Shown here: piece by piece, positions 9,990 through 22,395 of the stretch
Position numbering within the stretch: position 1 is the stretch's first letter
Layout of the letters: every line of letters begins with the position of its first letter
From: Saccopteryx bilineata
Taxonomy: Eukaryota; Chordata; Mammalia; Chiroptera; Emballonuridae
Assembly (NCBI RefSeq): GCF_036850765.1
Contig: NC_089491.1
Coordinates: 88,816,740 to 88,880,739, forward strand
Direction: 5' to 3'
Length of the DNA stretch: 64,000 nucleotides
The notes under the pieces: generated by a model
What the model was told of the DNA's origin: nothing
The model's database searches: none
Seen by the model: the letters and a program-made list of their open reading frames with translations, nothing else
Translations under genes and position numbers: made by a program

Positions 9990-12900
9990 TTATATTATAT
10001 TTTCATAGGGAGTGTCTAGAATATAGCAAGTTAACATGGTAAAACAAATAGAAAATGATGTCCGTGGACTATAGAAAGTTTATTTTCAAAACAGAATGCC
10101 AGCAGATAAGAATTAAATAAATGCAAAATACATAAAAAACGCATGAGGAAGCTTTTGGAGGTGATGGTTGGGTTGAAGGCATAAACTGAGGTGCTGGTTT
10201 CACTAGGATACACTTATCTCCAAACTCATCAAGTTGTACACATTAAATAAAAACATGCAAAAAGCTGTATGTCAATCTCACTTCAATATTAACAGGTTTT
10301 GAAAACAAACAAAACAATTAAATCTATGGAAAACACTGAAAGACAAAAACAAAACCCAAAGAAGCATACAGAAGAGGAATGAAGTTATGTCCATACCAGG
10401 CCTCAAGTTAGAAACTGCTTCTCCATTTCAGGTGTCCGTTATTTATATTTCCCATGTGACAGTCTGACAGGCAAAAGGTTTGTTGCTGACCTTGGATATA
10501 ATGACAAATATTCTTCATTTACTACTTGAATGATTTTTTGCTCTCTGTGCATTGGTGAACACATATAATTGAGATGCTCATGCAAACTCAGGAAGAACTA
10601 CATAATAGAGCCAGTCAGTTTTTACAAATCCAGAATGGTCAGCAAAAGGATTCATAGTCAACATCATTTTAGAGAAACTTAACCTGTTGATATCTTTAGT
10701 ATTTGCCAAATTATAGCATCAATTAGTAATGTTGAACATCAAAGTAACATTTATTGTTAAGTGAGAAATAATCCATGATGGAAAGTTTCAAAAATACAAA
10801 AGAAAACTAGTAGCTCCCAAGGTCATTCCTACCAGCATTGACTAAACATAATATAGCGTAGAACTGGAAGGCAGGAGAAGGAGGCTCAACAATTAAGTAA
10901 CCAAGTAAACTAGAAAAATTCAGGAGCTTCAGTTTCATCATATACAAGGTAAGAGCATTAAACACATGATTTCTTAGGTCCTCGTTTAGCCATGAAGTTC
11001 TACAACTGACTCTAAGAGCCATGACACTGTTATCTTCCATTGAGTATAGATTCTTATACATCAGTTTCCAACTTTTAACTATGTTTAACTGACAGATTAC
11101 TGGCTAGTCAAATAAAACACTACATTTTCTAGACTGGGTCTTGCTACCCCTGAAAAATACTGAGCAATCATATTGAAAGGGGTCTTTAAAATTATTCATA
11201 TAAACTAGAACCTGAAGCAACATCCTCCTTTCATTTCGCTTCCATTTTTTACATGACTCGTTCCAAACCAGATGTATTAGATGCTGTTCTCTCTGCTCTC
11301 TTATGGTAGTGCAGTACAATATTGCACACCCATTACTCATTACTCATTGTATTCACAGTACTCCACGCACACACAATACCTCTACTCTCTGCAAACGCAT
11401 CATAGAACTATCAAGAGTATTAAGAATCCTATGGTTGAAGAACAAATGGTGTAAATAGTGCATGCAGATTACTAGTGTCGACTTAAAAGCCTACTAATAT
11501 TTTAAAGGTTAATAAGAAAAAGAAAGAATTGCATACTATTCCCAAGAGGCATACCTGTGGACAATTAGAAAAAGGAGTAACAGCATTCTCAGTCATAACT
11601 AACACATGCCAGAGTTATGTCTTAGGAAAAATGGCTACCACTTAGACTTAAACTGGGCAAAGATCAAGCTGCCAAAACTAATTTTAAACAGAAATTAATA
11701 TAATCAGACACCTTAATTCAGTCTCTCTCTCTCTCTTTTTTCTTTTGCCATTTTCAGATTTGCAATTTCCATAACCTCACTGACCTTCCAGTGAGGTTGC
11801 CTATACACTAAAATGATAATGAATAAAACAAATAAGCAACCACATGCTAAAATAAATGAAGAAAATCTCTGTATTCCTAGTTCAAAGTCAGAATTCAAAG
11901 GCACTATTCCATAGCCTATCCAATAAGATAAAAGAGAAAAATTCAGAGACTTGAATTTAGTCCCCAAAGGGAAGCCACCCTGTTAAATAAAGAACTTCAT
12001 AAACCCTTCTCTCTCTGAAGCTATTGTCAGATGGCCTTTTCACTGATGTTCTCATTAACACAATAGTACAACTGCCTCTGACATACATTTGAAAATGTAA
12101 TAGCAGTTTGATCTAGCATTTTCAGTTGCAAGGATGGTAGATAAGGTTGCAGTGGGACCGTATGCCTTCTTGTCCAGTAATGCTATAGTTTTATCTGTAA
12201 AGCTGTAGTGGTTGGTGAAGATATAGTGGGTTGAAATAGTCAGGCAAACCAGGAGTGGTTGATTAGACTTCACCTAATGATCTAAAGGGAAAGCCAAGTA
12301 TGCCTTGCAATTTCCTGGAACCAGAGAGAAGGGAGAATTGTTCTGCCTCTCCCAATTGCTAGACAATTCCAGGAATCTCACATCCTGGATGTCCCTTTGC
12401 TCTATTTGTTGGGACTTTGGGTATTATGCGGTCCAACATCACATCTAAACACAAGAAGGAGTTATAGGGAGGTAGGAACATGCCCAACTTTGCTACTCCA
12501 GCCATGGCTCCTTCACCATACCCAGAGATTAAGTATAATGAAACTAGACTCATTAGAATGTACTGCTTTCTGATGGTCTTTCACATTAACACTAGAAATA
12601 AGTGAGACCTCATTTAAATTACCCTATACTCAAAGAGTACAGAGATCAAAAAATGAGTATGTGTCACAGCCCTTCTCTGACCTGTAAAGGCATCAAACTG
12701 ATGGTCATGCCCCATCCCCTTGAACTTAACCTGTGAACCATAACATTCAATGTCTAAGGTTGATGCATTCTTTCTCAATTCTCAATTATTCCTCTTTCAA
12801 ATCCAGGTGTTTTGGGGGACTTCAACAGCTTTCAAAAGTACTTCGAGCAATTCCTAGTTTTCTAACAATGTTGAAGAGGCTAGAAGAAAATTGGTTGATG

Positions 12901-13045
12901 TTAACACAGAGTCCCATACTCAGGGCAGAAGAGGCCAGAATTAGCAGAAATCCAATTACGTGTGTCTGACATGGAGGGACTTTTATTCGAATAAACTGCC
13001 TGTATAAAAGTCTTTCTAGCAGAACAAAAGGGAAAAGAAGCTTAT
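9990..13045. other. Long non-coding interval with an ancient L1 end
   Basis: Positions about 10145-10300 resemble an old L1 3'UTR (GATACACTTATCTCCAAACTC then GTACACATTAAAT and a CTTCAATATTAA end). Around 10915-10965 a GCTTCAGTTTCATCAT word could be a decayed MIR SINE, which is weak. The remainder shows no recognised repeat or gene, and minus-strand frames of 60-111 codons match nothing I know. Confidence 0.45.
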
Positions 13046-13192
13046 GACAGAAGGAGACTTGACACGGAGTGGTAAACACAAAACAGAATGTACAGATGAT
13101 GTTTGTAGAATTGTGCACCTGAAATTTACATAATTTTGTTAACCAATGTGACCCCAATTAAATAAACAAACAAACAAACAAACAAATAAAAA
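13046..13192 (+). mobile_element. L1 3'-end fragment
   Basis: The sequence GTGGTAAACACAAAACAGAAT ... GTGCACCTGAAA ... TTAACCAATGTGACCCC followed by an (AAAC)n tail is the 3' terminus of a mammalian L1 with an altered poly(A). Similar ends occur at 26606-26698 and 41690-41778. Confidence 0.8.
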
Positions 13193-13432
13193 GAAACTTA
13201 TGATCTGGCAAAATGTTCTGATAAGTATGCTAAGTTAGAACTTAAATTGAAAAGGACCTCTTTCAAACTATTTTTAATAACTGAATCACAATCTTATTAA
13301 AATCTCAATATCTCCCCGGTTAAAATAAAGGTAATAGACAAAGAAGTAAAATGAAGCTTCAGAAAATGTCAACCTCAGATATGTGGGACATTCTACAGGA
13401 CTTTTGGTATGGTTCCTGTTGAGGGTATTAAA

Positions 13433-13433
<1 letters not shown>

Positions 13434-13469
<36 letters not shown>

Positions 13470-13485
13470 TGTGTGTGTGTGTGAT
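13434..13485. repeat. (GT)n microsatellite
   Basis: About 50 bases of GT units with a single interrupting C. The apparent His/Thr-rich minus-strand frame here is an artefact. Confidence 0.95.
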
Positions 13486-13679
13486 GATGTAACAACCACT
13501 TGCAATGTGCAAACCATATTTGAATCCTAATTTTCACAAACCAAATATAAGAAGTCACTCATGATAATCAGGAAAATTTAAACATAAACTGAGTATTAGA
13601 TGACATGAGCAAAAAGTCCTTATCAGTTACAAGTCTATATTGAAGTATTTACAAGTGAAACAAAAAGATACTTGAAATT

Positions 13680-13835
13680 TTCTCTAATGATCTCAAGAAA
13701 AAAGTGTGGGAGTAGATGAGACAAAATGGGCAAAATGTTGATTAGTGTGGAAGCCGAGTGACAGCTAGATGCAGGTGCCTTCTAGTCTCTTGTGAATATT
13801 GCAAAATTTCTATAATAATAAAGGTTTTAAAAGCC
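13680..13835 (+). mobile_element. Ancient L1 3'-end fragment
   Basis: GTGACAGCTAGATGCAGG ... AAAATTTCTATAATAATAAAGG resembles the terminal 3'UTR of an old L1M. Only the last approximately 150 bases are recognisable. Confidence 0.5.
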
Positions 13836-13964
13836 AATGTATTACCATTAATCCAAAAATTACATAAATATCATTATATAATATAATCTATTGTATAATG
13901 ATATTGTAGAATGGAAATAATCTAAATGTTCTGCAGTAGAAAATTTTTAAAAAAACTATGATAA

Positions 13965-14352
13965 GGCCCTGGCCGGTTGGCTCAGCAGTAGAGCGTCGGC
14001 CTAGCGTGCGGAGGACCCGGGTTCGATTCCCGGCCAGGGCACATAGGAGAAGCGCCCATTTGCTTCTCCACCCCTCCGCCGCGCCTTCCTCTCTGTCTCT
14101 CTCTTCCCCTCCCGCAGCCAAGGCTCCATTGGAGCAAAGATGGCCCGGGCGCTGGGGATGGCTCTGTGGCCTCTGCCCCAGGCGCTAGAGTGGCTCTGGT
14201 CACAACATGGCGACGCCCAGGATGGGCAGAGCATCGCCCCCTGGTGGGCAGAGCGTCGCCCCCTGGTGGGCGTGCCGGGAGGATCCCGGTCGGGCGCATG
14301 CGGGAGTCTGTCTGACTGTCTCTCCCCGTTTCCAGCTTCAGAAAAATGAAAA

Positions 14353-14383
<31 letters not shown>

Positions 14384-14387
14384 AAAT
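13965..14387 (+). mobile_element. Type 1 SINE, young subfamily, two CTCF-like motifs
   Basis: Flanked by AAAAAACTATGATA duplications at 13949-13962 and about 14388-14401. It shares the young-subfamily variants with 7914 and 47184, notably CAACATGGCGACGCCCAGGA. Confidence 0.94.
14233..14269 (-). promoter_or_regulatory. Pair of CTCF-like motifs in the SINE
   Basis: Two copies of CGCCCCCTGGTGG (14233-14247 and 14255-14269 with their two leading bases) are 22 bp apart. Each agrees with the reverse complement of the CTCF core consensus at all but one of 15 positions. The same pair or a partial version is in the other type 1 SINEs. Binding is inferred from the motif only. Confidence 0.5.
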
Positions 14388-14545
14388 AAAAAACTATGAT
14401 AGACTGATCTGATGAAAATTATGCAGTCATTAAAATGACAATATGGAAGAGAGTAACAAAGAAAATGCTTATGGAATTACTTTTTTGCAAGAAGGACATC
14501 TACAGTATGATTATAACGCTAAAGAGTTAATAAAAAATCTGTGTT

Positions 14546-16480
14546 AATAAAGCAAAGAATAAAATAATAAGAAAACATAAAATAGCAGGTTGATATGTCA
14601 TAAAGTATGATGAAATAATTTTTTTTTGATGATACACTATTGATTCTGAAACAAAACAGCAACAAATTGTATGGACATACCTGTGCTGAAATGTAGCACA
14701 ATGCAGTTGAAATAACTGTCCTTGGAGACAATGTGGGAATTAAAGATAACAGAGCTCATCACACCCAAGAAGGAAGAAGATACTTCACTGACAGATGATA
14801 GTGAAGTAAACCCTGAGGAAAAAGAGTTGGTCAACAGGCAAAGACAAGAAGGTGATCAGTTATAATATGTGCCTGGCACAGTAGCTTAGTGAAAGGTGGT
14901 GAGGGCTGCAACTGTGAAAATTACTAGAAAATATAGCAAACATATATAGGGGTAGAGTTGGATGGGGCTTGTGGAGAGAAAAATCAGTCAGGCAATATGG
15001 CAGCAGAGTCAAGACCAAATTAAAAACCAACCTCTTTTGTGTGGTAAGGAAATTATTTAAAAGAGAGAGAGAGAGAGCGAGAAGTACTTCTTGTGTCTGA
15101 GCTCTTACTATAATCAGGTGACTAAATAGAGTCATTGCTAGCTGAAATACAAGAGGTCTCCAAGAATAAAACCGATGTTGGTCTTGTACAGGGTCTGCAG
15201 CTGCTACCAAACCTACAATCAGGGGCGTTAGTCCTAGAGCGAGCATACAAATTCTAGCTTCCAGGCAAAGATTCCTTTCTTTCCCTTTTGTTTCCCCAGA
15301 ATCATGTCTCTTCTTTTGCCCCTCCCCATCCTTTCTCTAGAGATCAGTTGTGGCATTTAGATTAGAAATTCCAACTGTAAAATACTTGGTCTCTGTACTG
15401 TGATCTCTCCGGTCCTGTAAGGTTTCCAACAAATGATGCTTCAAAACCACCCAGTGATGAGGCACTGATTGACAGTCCTCAAGACGCAGACCCTCCTCCA
15501 AAGAACAAGGAGAATAAGGTCTATGGGCATCAAATCATAGGGACATATTAAGAAGGAACTATCAATATATCCTCATTTCCAAAGTCAACTCTGAGGAAAA
15601 TGTTGTAAGGGCTGCAAGATACACTGTGTGCAATGTGAGAAGTCCAAGTGAAGGCTCCTTTGGAAATGGCACCTCTCAGCAAATACAGCAATGGGAAGCC
15701 ACTCTCTGTGCTGGGCACCACCTTAAGTACTTTACCCATGTTATTTAATGTTTTGCTTTTCTTCTTTTCTTATTTCATCCAGTTTTATTCTTTCAAGTAT
15801 CTCACAGTAGTCTGTACACATTATATCATTTTTACCAAGGATTAATTTGGAGACGATCAGAACAAGGAGACCAGCAGTGCTAGAGTTAGAGAAAACCTAT
15901 TTCTTCAACCTCCCAGATATATATTCTTTGTAAGAGTGTCACAGAGCTTTTAAGGATATATACTGACACATGCATCTTACATTTTTCTTAAAATACAGTG
16001 TGGGCATGAAGAATGCTAACTACTCTGAGAATTTTGCTTTGTACAGCACATCCATCTTTCTGTTCAAAATTAGTGCATTTTCTGAAACCAGGTGCTGATG
16101 TGAGCACGAAGCTAGGAGAAAGTCATGAAAGCTTTATGAGGACGTAGCTCTCCCACCGGGCAGACTCTCTCAAGATGGCATGGGCGACCCTGACCACTGA
16201 TTTACAGTCTTCTCTGCTGCATGCTTGCCTGTGCCTATTAGACTACTAAAATATTAATAGGGTCTTGGTATCTGTCATTATTAATTTTTAAGAGTAATAA
16301 GGACATGCCAAGCCACAGTACTGATAGATTTGCAGAATATGTTAATCATAGCACTCATTACTCAGCTAAGTTACTATTTTTTCAGATGGTTGTTCTCCAC
16401 TAATCATTTCTGATATTTAACAATTTGTCATCTGCAATTCTGCACATGTGTTCCTTACATATCTATTTATATATGTTTTT
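14546..16480. other. Non-coding interval, nothing recognised
   Basis: A GA run sits at 15062-15077. The 128-codon minus-strand frame at 14860-15246 lacks a recognisable domain or repeat match and is probably chance. Confidence 0.4.
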
Positions 16481-16492
16481 TATAATGTCTTT

Positions 16493-16934
16493 TTTAACTT
16501 TTTTTAATTTTTTGACAGAGACAGAGAGAGAGAGTCAGAGAGAAAGACAGATAGGGACAGACAGACAGAAAGGGAGAGATGTGAGAAGCATCAGTTCTTG
16601 TTGCGGTACCTTAGTTGTTCATTGATTGCATTCTCATATGAGCCTTGACCAGGGGGGTCACAGCAGAGTGAGTGACCCCTTGCTAAAGCCAGCAATCTTT
16701 GACTCAAGCCAAGGACTTTGGGCTTCAAACCAGCAACCTTTGGGCTCAAGCCAACGACATCTGGGCTCAAGCCAGCGACCATGGGGTCATGTCTATGATC
16801 CCACGCTCAAGCTAGCGACCCGTGCTCAAGCTGGTGAGCCTGCACTCAAGACGGATGAGCCTGCGATCTCGGGGGTTTCGAACCTGGGTCCTCCACATCC
16901 CAGTCCGATGCTCTATCCAGTGAGCCACTGCCTG
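16493..16934 (-). mobile_element. VES-like SINE with internal tandem repeats (type 2, long form)
   Basis: Reference entry for type 2. The tRNA-like head, in reverse at 16870-16934, has a B box read as GGTTCGAAACC and a head of the GTGGCTCACTGGATAGAG kind. The middle is built from imperfect repeats of about 20 bases with the core GCTGGCTTGAGCCCAAAGG, so length varies between copies. It ends in a CT-rich and A-rich tail. The duplication TATAATGTCTTT brackets it at 16481-16492 and 16935-16946, both perfect. Confidence 0.92.
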
Positions 16935-16946
16935 TATAATGTCTTT

Positions 16947-17324
16947 ATATAAAGAATTTAGTAAACCTTTACTGTGTCCCATCACATAATTGCAAATTTT
17001 TCTGACAAATATCTAGAGAATTTAGCTAAGAAATGAATAAACTATTAAACCTGGTATGAAAATAGTATGTTCTTGCTTTTCAAATAAGAAAGATGAAGCA
17101 GAAAGTTAAATAACATCCTAAGAAAGAACATGTATGAAAATCTAGTATTTTCTAATTCTATATAATTGAAATGTACTAAGTTTAGATTTGAGACACATGT
17201 TTAACAAAGGCAAACTTGGGTATTTCTCTTGGTTATAGTATACAACTCAAATATAGCTGAAAAGGTAACTAATAAGCTTTTTTTTTTCTGCTGTTGCTGT
17301 TATTTAAAATACAAATTCTCTCTT
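16947..17324. other. Non-coding interval, nothing recognised
   Basis: AT-rich sequence with no recognisable element. Confidence 0.4.
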
Positions 17325-17339
17325 AAGTTAATGATTCTT

Positions 17340-17736
17340 TTTTTTTTTTTTTTTTTTTTTTTAGATGAAGCTGGAAACGGGGAGAGACAGTCAGACAGAC
17401 TCCCGCATGCGCCCGACCGGGATCCACCCGGCACGCCCACCAGGGGCAACGCTCTGCCCACCAGGGGGCGATGCTCTGCCCCTCCGGGGTGTCGCTCTGC
17501 CGCGACCAGAGCCACTCCAGTGCCTGGGGCAGAGGCCAAGGAGCCATCCCCAGCGCCCGGGCCATCCTTGCTCCAATGGAGCCTCGGCTGCGGGAGGGGA
17601 AGAGAGAGACAGAGAGGAAGGAGGGAGGGGTGGAGAAGCAAATGGGCGCTTCTCCTATGTGCCCTGGCCGGGAATTGAACCCGGGTCCCCCGCACGCCAG
17701 GCCGACGCTCTACCGCTGAGCCAACCGGCCAGGGCC
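17340..17736 (-). mobile_element. Type 1 SINE
   Basis: Perfect 15-bp duplications AAGTTAATGATTCTT lie at 17325-17339 and 17737-17751. The long T run at 17340-17362 is the poly(A) tail. The overlapping plus-strand frames of up to 149 codons are antisense SINE and not genes. Confidence 0.94.
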
Positions 17737-17751
17737 AAGTTAATGATTCTT

Positions 17752-19002
17752 AATCTTCTTAACAGGTGAATGCCATCATACTCACATGTCTCCCAGTCTA
17801 TTCTCCTCAATCTATTCCCACTATCATTTCTAAGAGATCAATACTTTATCTGTCCAAAATGGATGGTGGTATGGCAAAATTTATAAGCAACAGTGTTCAC
17901 TTAGGCTTATGCTTCATATGCAATTACATATAGCACAGTCTACCTCTAAATATTCAAGGTTAATCAAATGCTCACACTATGCAGCTAGATAACCATGTTA
18001 CTGCTGCTTACTTACTGTAGTAAGCCTAGCCCTCCAGGAACAGGGCTCTGATAAAAGGCTGAAGAATGCAGGTGGAACCAGAAAATAATTTGGCTGGTTG
18101 TATTATCACCATCACTGTTTATGAAATATTTCTTACTGTGGCTTCAAGCAGAAGCAGAAATGTTTTCAATTTGGAGGCTGAAATGGCCTCAATTGTGTTT
18201 TATCTAAAGCTGTCTCTATCACAAATCAGATAGTGATACGTCTCTTTTTTTTAACATGGCCTAGACTCACAAAATGACAAGTGAAAATAACAATAGGCTG
18301 CTTTGTCTATTCCTCCTGGGCTACAACTAAAATGCAAAAACCCCAACCATCTAAACAAACAAAAGAGCTGTTGGGGGAGATGTTTTCAGTTTTGAATATT
18401 GTGCAGTTCAAGTTTAAATGGACAACCTCATACTCTCCTCAGGACCTTGAAGAAGCTCAGTTTTTCTACTGTAAAATGTAAACCTCAGCCTACCTGCCAC
18501 ACGCACTCAATGATGAATTCTAGGAAAGAAAACACTACATACAATAGGATGCTCGGGAAACATTTTGTAATTAACCCAGGATTCTACACAAACTCCTTCT
18601 TATTTTCTATTCCTGTCATTAGAAATCTTTTGAAAATTAGTTCTTGTTCTATCCTTGGCATTCAGAATATAACGAAAAACTTACTGTGTGAATAAAGCTC
18701 CCCTGGGAGTTCAGTGATTAGTCCTTCTGAAATCAGTGACCAGTCCATGATACTGCAAGAGTGGAAAGTAATAGAAAATACAAGAGAATGTTGACACTGT
18801 AAACATCTTGAAAGTGACTTTCTATTTTTCATTCAATTCCTGAGACATTTTCTCTTGTGATCTCTCTTCCTAAAAGCCTAAAGCATGTGGCAGGGATGGG
18901 TGAGTGAAGGTGTGGGAGCATGTGAGAAAGACATGAAGAATATGGCTTAAAGGTTCTAGCTGATTGACAGTTGCTCCATTATGGACTGAACTACTATATA
19001 CT
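17752..19002. other. Non-coding interval, nothing recognised
   Basis: No repeat class or gene recognised. Two overlapping frames of 66 and 98 codons at 18281-18695 have no domain I can name. Confidence 0.4.
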
Positions 19003-19579
19003 TTTTTAAGTGAGAGGAGGGGAGGCAGACAGACTCCCCATGTGCCCTGATCATGATCTACCTAGCAAGCCCCCTAGAGCAGTGGTTAGCAAACTGTGGC
19101 CCATGAGCCACATGCAGTTCTTTGGCCCCTTGAGTGTGGGCGCAAAGGCCGGTTTAGGAGTACCCTAATTATGTTAATAACAATTTACCTACCCATATAG
19201 TTTAAGTTTAAAAAATTTGGCTCTCAAAATAAATTTCAATCGTTGTACTGTTGATATTGGCTCTGTTGACTACTGAGTATGCCAACCACTGCAAAGGTCG
19301 ATGCTCTGCCCATCTGAGACATTGCTCCATTGCTCAGCAACTGAGCTCTTCTTAACACCTGAAGCAGAAGTTATGGAACCATCTTCAGCTCCCAGGGCCA
19401 ACTACCTCTAATCAAGCCATGCCTTCAGGAGGAGGGGGAGGAGAGAGAGAGAGAGAGAAGTGAGAAGGGGAGGAGTAATGAAGAAGATGGGCACCTCTCC
19501 TCTTTGCCCTGACTAGGAATCCAACCCAGGACATCCACATGCTTGGCCGGTGCTCTACCACTAAGCCAAATGGCCAGTG

Positions 19580-19581
<2 letters not shown>
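19003..19581 (-). mobile_element. Old type 1 SINE split by a hAT MITE
   Basis: The SINE tail side is at 19003-19079 and the body plus tRNA-like head at 19292-19581. The two halves join correctly around the CACCAGGGGGCGATGC-type segment once the 212-bp insert is ignored. Confidence 0.85.
19080..19291. mobile_element. hAT non-autonomous element (MITE)
   Basis: Begins CAGTGGTTAGCAAACTGTGG and ends with the inverted match GCCAACCACTG. Interior words TGAGCCACATG and TTGGCTCTCAAAA are those of a widespread mammalian hAT family. It sits inside a SINE, so it inserted after that SINE. The expected 8-bp duplication is decayed. Confidence 0.75.

Positions 19582-19633
<52 letters not shown>
19582..19633. 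repeat. (TA)n microsatellite
   Basis: About 26 uninterrupted TA units abut the head end of the SINE. Confidence 0.95.
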
Positions 19634-19635
<2 letters not shown>

Positions 19636-19744
19636 TTAATATAGTCATCATATCAACCTTTTTTGGTAAGACAGTAGCTTTCTTTGTCTCAGCCACAATA
19701 ATGCAATCACTTACTAACTTTACCACAATAATACACTTGTGTAA

Positions 19745-20124
19745 TGTTGTGGGCTGAATTGTGTCTTCCCAAATTCATATGGTGAAGCCCTACCTCCCAA
19801 TATGATGATATTTGGAAATGGGGCCATTGGATAGTAAATAGGTTTAGATGCGGCCATGCCGGTGGGGCCTCATGGAATTAGTGTCACTATAAGAAGAGAC
19901 TTTGCTCTTTCTCTACCTCCCAATGTCACGTGAGCACACATCAAAGTGGCCACTGTCTGCAAGCCAGGAAGAGAGCTCTTCCTAGAACACACCCAAGTTG
20001 GTACCCTGACCTCAAACTTTCAGCCTCCAGAATTATGAGAAATAAATTTCTGTTGTTTACGCCAGTGAGGCTCTGGGTTTTTTGTTTGTTTGTTTTTTAA
20101 TCACAGGCTGAACTGACTACACCA
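19745..20124 (+). mobile_element. Solo LTR of an MLT1-like (ERVL-MaLR) element
   Basis: Starts TGTTGTGGGCTGAATTGTGT and proceeds through CCTACCTCCCAATATGATG, CTATAAGAAGAGACTTTG, AAGCCAGGAAGAGAGC, CAGCCTCCAGAATTATGAGA, AATAAATTTCTGTTGTTTA and AACTGACTACACCA. These are MLT1A landmarks in the right order, including the polyadenylation signal at about 20041. No internal region follows. It is an ancient mammalian insertion with the 5-bp duplication lost. Confidence 0.82.
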
Positions 20125-22384
20125 GGTGGAAAGACAGAGACATTTTGGGAAGAGTCATTTCCAGAAAAATAGAATTGCTCTAAATGCAATGGACAGTTAT
20201 TTCATTTGCTTGATACTCATATTTATGAACGTTTCATTTACAAAGACACCCCTTGGCCAGTGTCCAGGACTGCTACCCTTAGTATAGCAAATGAAAGCAT
20301 AAGAATGAAGGAACAAGAGTGAATGCAGGCCTTCTCAGAAGATGGAGCAGTCAACTCCATCTCTATCCATGATGTCCTACTCCAATGGCAGCCCACAAGA
20401 GCACCGGCATGTCCTGACCCTGCGTGAGGGAGCTGGGGCCCTGCCACTGGGAGGCCGATGCGGGGTAGCCTGCGGGCTCGGCAGGCATGAGTCTGCTAGA
20501 TGGCCCTTCTGCACCTGGGCCCTCTCACGCCTGCACCTCATACTCCCCAGGTCTCCATACAGTAAACTGAAGTGAGTGAACTGCCGAGGTCACTGGCCTC
20601 CAGCAAAGAGTAACCAAAAGGGAAAGGAAGACCGCTAAACTCCACTATACAAACCTGTTCTGTTCAGTTTTGGCTTTTGCAAATCTGCAGCTTTCTGATA
20701 CCATATGGTTCTCCTATAGGGCTCAGGCAAGGCTGACCCCCACAGCCAGACTCACCAGTGGCCCACGGTCAGAGACCAATCGGTTTCTAACAAACTGTTT
20801 TCTCCTGCTTTTAAAAAAATGAAAATAAAATGTCAACATCAGGCAGGCGAGTACAGAGATGAAAATGAAAACTCTTCCTATCACTGCAAGCTTAATAAAA
20901 AAAATATGAATTTGAATCCATTTGAGATAAGATGCAAGGTTTTACTTTTAGGTGCATCATTTCTTTTTGTTTCTGATCTGGGCTCAATAGGAACACTACC
21001 GAGTCTTTCTCATTGGCACAAGGCAGCTCAAGAAGAGTTAAAATAGAAGCCCTGCCTGTATAATCTGACAGAAAACACATGAGAGGAGCATTCAGGTCTG
21101 GAAAGAGCCACTCTGAACGAGGCACGCCTGGCTGCTTTAGGCCATGCTGTTTGTCAGTCTTTCAAAATTCAAGTCATTACCAGATGCTGATCTACTATAA
21201 TATTGTGATATTTTATCTGATTACACTTACCTGATTGTGCCTTACGTGCTATTTGCCTTCCCATTCTTCCATGTATATTAAATGCAGGTGCTTTCATTAT
21301 TCTGAGAGCTAGAAAGTGTCGACTGCTCTGAATATAAATGGGGATATTATATCATTAACTTGCTCCAAAAGCAGGGCCATTCACTGTGTAAATCACAAGC
21401 AAGGTACCTGGTGGAGACACAATAAACCATAATGTCTTGAGAAAGAAACCAATGAGGAACGAGTAAGGAGATAAAAATTTAAGGCATTTGTTAAAGAAGG
21501 GTAATCTTCAAAATCCTATTTGGTTCTTTCAAAGTAGTATTTGTTGATAATATAACCTTTGTATCAGAAACTTTATAAAGTTCATAAAAAGAAAAGAACT
21601 TTGTGGGGAGGCTTCATAACATGGAATGTTATCACTAATAGAATTGCACAGAAACGTGATCACTAACATTCTACAGCTTGTCTAAGTTAGAAAAACCTTT
21701 TGAAAGTAACAGGCCTAATCTCTTTGAGAAGTACACTTTGCTTTGGTGAATACAGGCGTAACCTACTAGGCTGTATGGCTTAAACAAGGTGAACAAATGG
21801 CAAAATGCTGTAATAGTTTCGAGTCTGGCTGTAAAATTCAAAGGAAGTAATATGCAGTGAATTGAGGCAGAACCGTGACCATGTGTGGCTGCCCAACAGT
21901 CTGGGGTTATACATTCGGCTTAGCTTCCACTATGTTGGCCCCACTAAAAATTAATCGTTATTTAAGTGGAAAATTTCAGAAATCCATTTTCAGAGCGAAT
22001 GTTATGTGAGAGTGTAAATGAGCCGCTGCCCTCTGTTGGCTAGACTATCAGATGGCCTGTTCATTTACCTTGCACAGGCCCCTCTGATCACAGCGCGGCT
22101 GGAGTCAGGCCTCGTAAAGGAACCTGTTACACTCTTTCCCTGAAGCAGCGTGGCCAGAGTCACCTTCTGACTATTTGAACATGTGAGATAGGGGAGAACA
22201 AGTGCAGGTACAACTGGCACCGTGAGGGGTAAGATCTATCTGCTGAGTGATTGAGGAGGATGTAGTTTGTGCTCTCACTTTGCCCCGACTTCCCTGTGCA
22301 GGCGCACTGAAGCAGGAGTGAGGAGTGTGGCTGCTACTCCTCTCTCCTTGCCACCCACCATCACGTAGACATGCAGGGGAAGGT
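20125..22384. other. Non-coding interval with a GC-rich patch
   Basis: Positions 20236-20780 are clearly richer in G+C than the surroundings and contain no repeat I recognise. Frames of 69-77 codons there lack a known domain. The rest up to 22384 shows nothing beyond one CTCF-like motif (separate entry). Confidence 0.4.
22023..22037 (-). promoter_or_regulatory. Isolated CTCF-like motif
   Basis: GCTGCCCTCTGTTGG matches the reverse complement of the CTCF core at 14 of 15 positions and is not inside a SINE. Position could be off by a base or two. Function is unproven. Confidence 0.35.
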
Positions 22385-22395
22385 CCATTTTCCTT

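Larger units (their letters stand above)
13885..14545 (+). mobile_element. Ancient L1 3' fragment split by a SINE
   Basis: Left part TAATCTAAATGTTCTGCAGT and right part ATGCAGTCATTAAAATGACA ... CAGTATGATTATAACGCTA read together as the usual L1M region just beyond ORF2. The type 1 SINE at 13965 separates them. Confidence 0.65.

Noticed and set aside
13286..13558. His/Thr-rich 90-codon frame
   Set aside because: Produced by the GT microsatellite.
13965..14040. tRNA gene
   Set aside because: The A- and B-box-like words belong to SINE heads, followed by SINE bodies and flanked by target duplications. The fold has no proper anticodon arm that I could support.
14860..15246. 128-codon minus-strand frame
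   Set aside because: No domain, no coding-like context, and the length is within what chance allows in 64 kb of six-frame sequence.
17229..17769. Frames of 131-149 codons with Pro/Arg/Gly-rich text such as RFPARAHRRSAHLL
   Set aside because: The same peptide appears wherever the type 1 SINE occurs (3862, 7903, 13958, 27036, 47088, 58176), so it is SINE translation.
20342..20575. Host exon in the GC-rich patch
   Set aside because: The 77-codon frame has no recognisable domain or convincing splice context. It is kept only as a region worth a conservation check.
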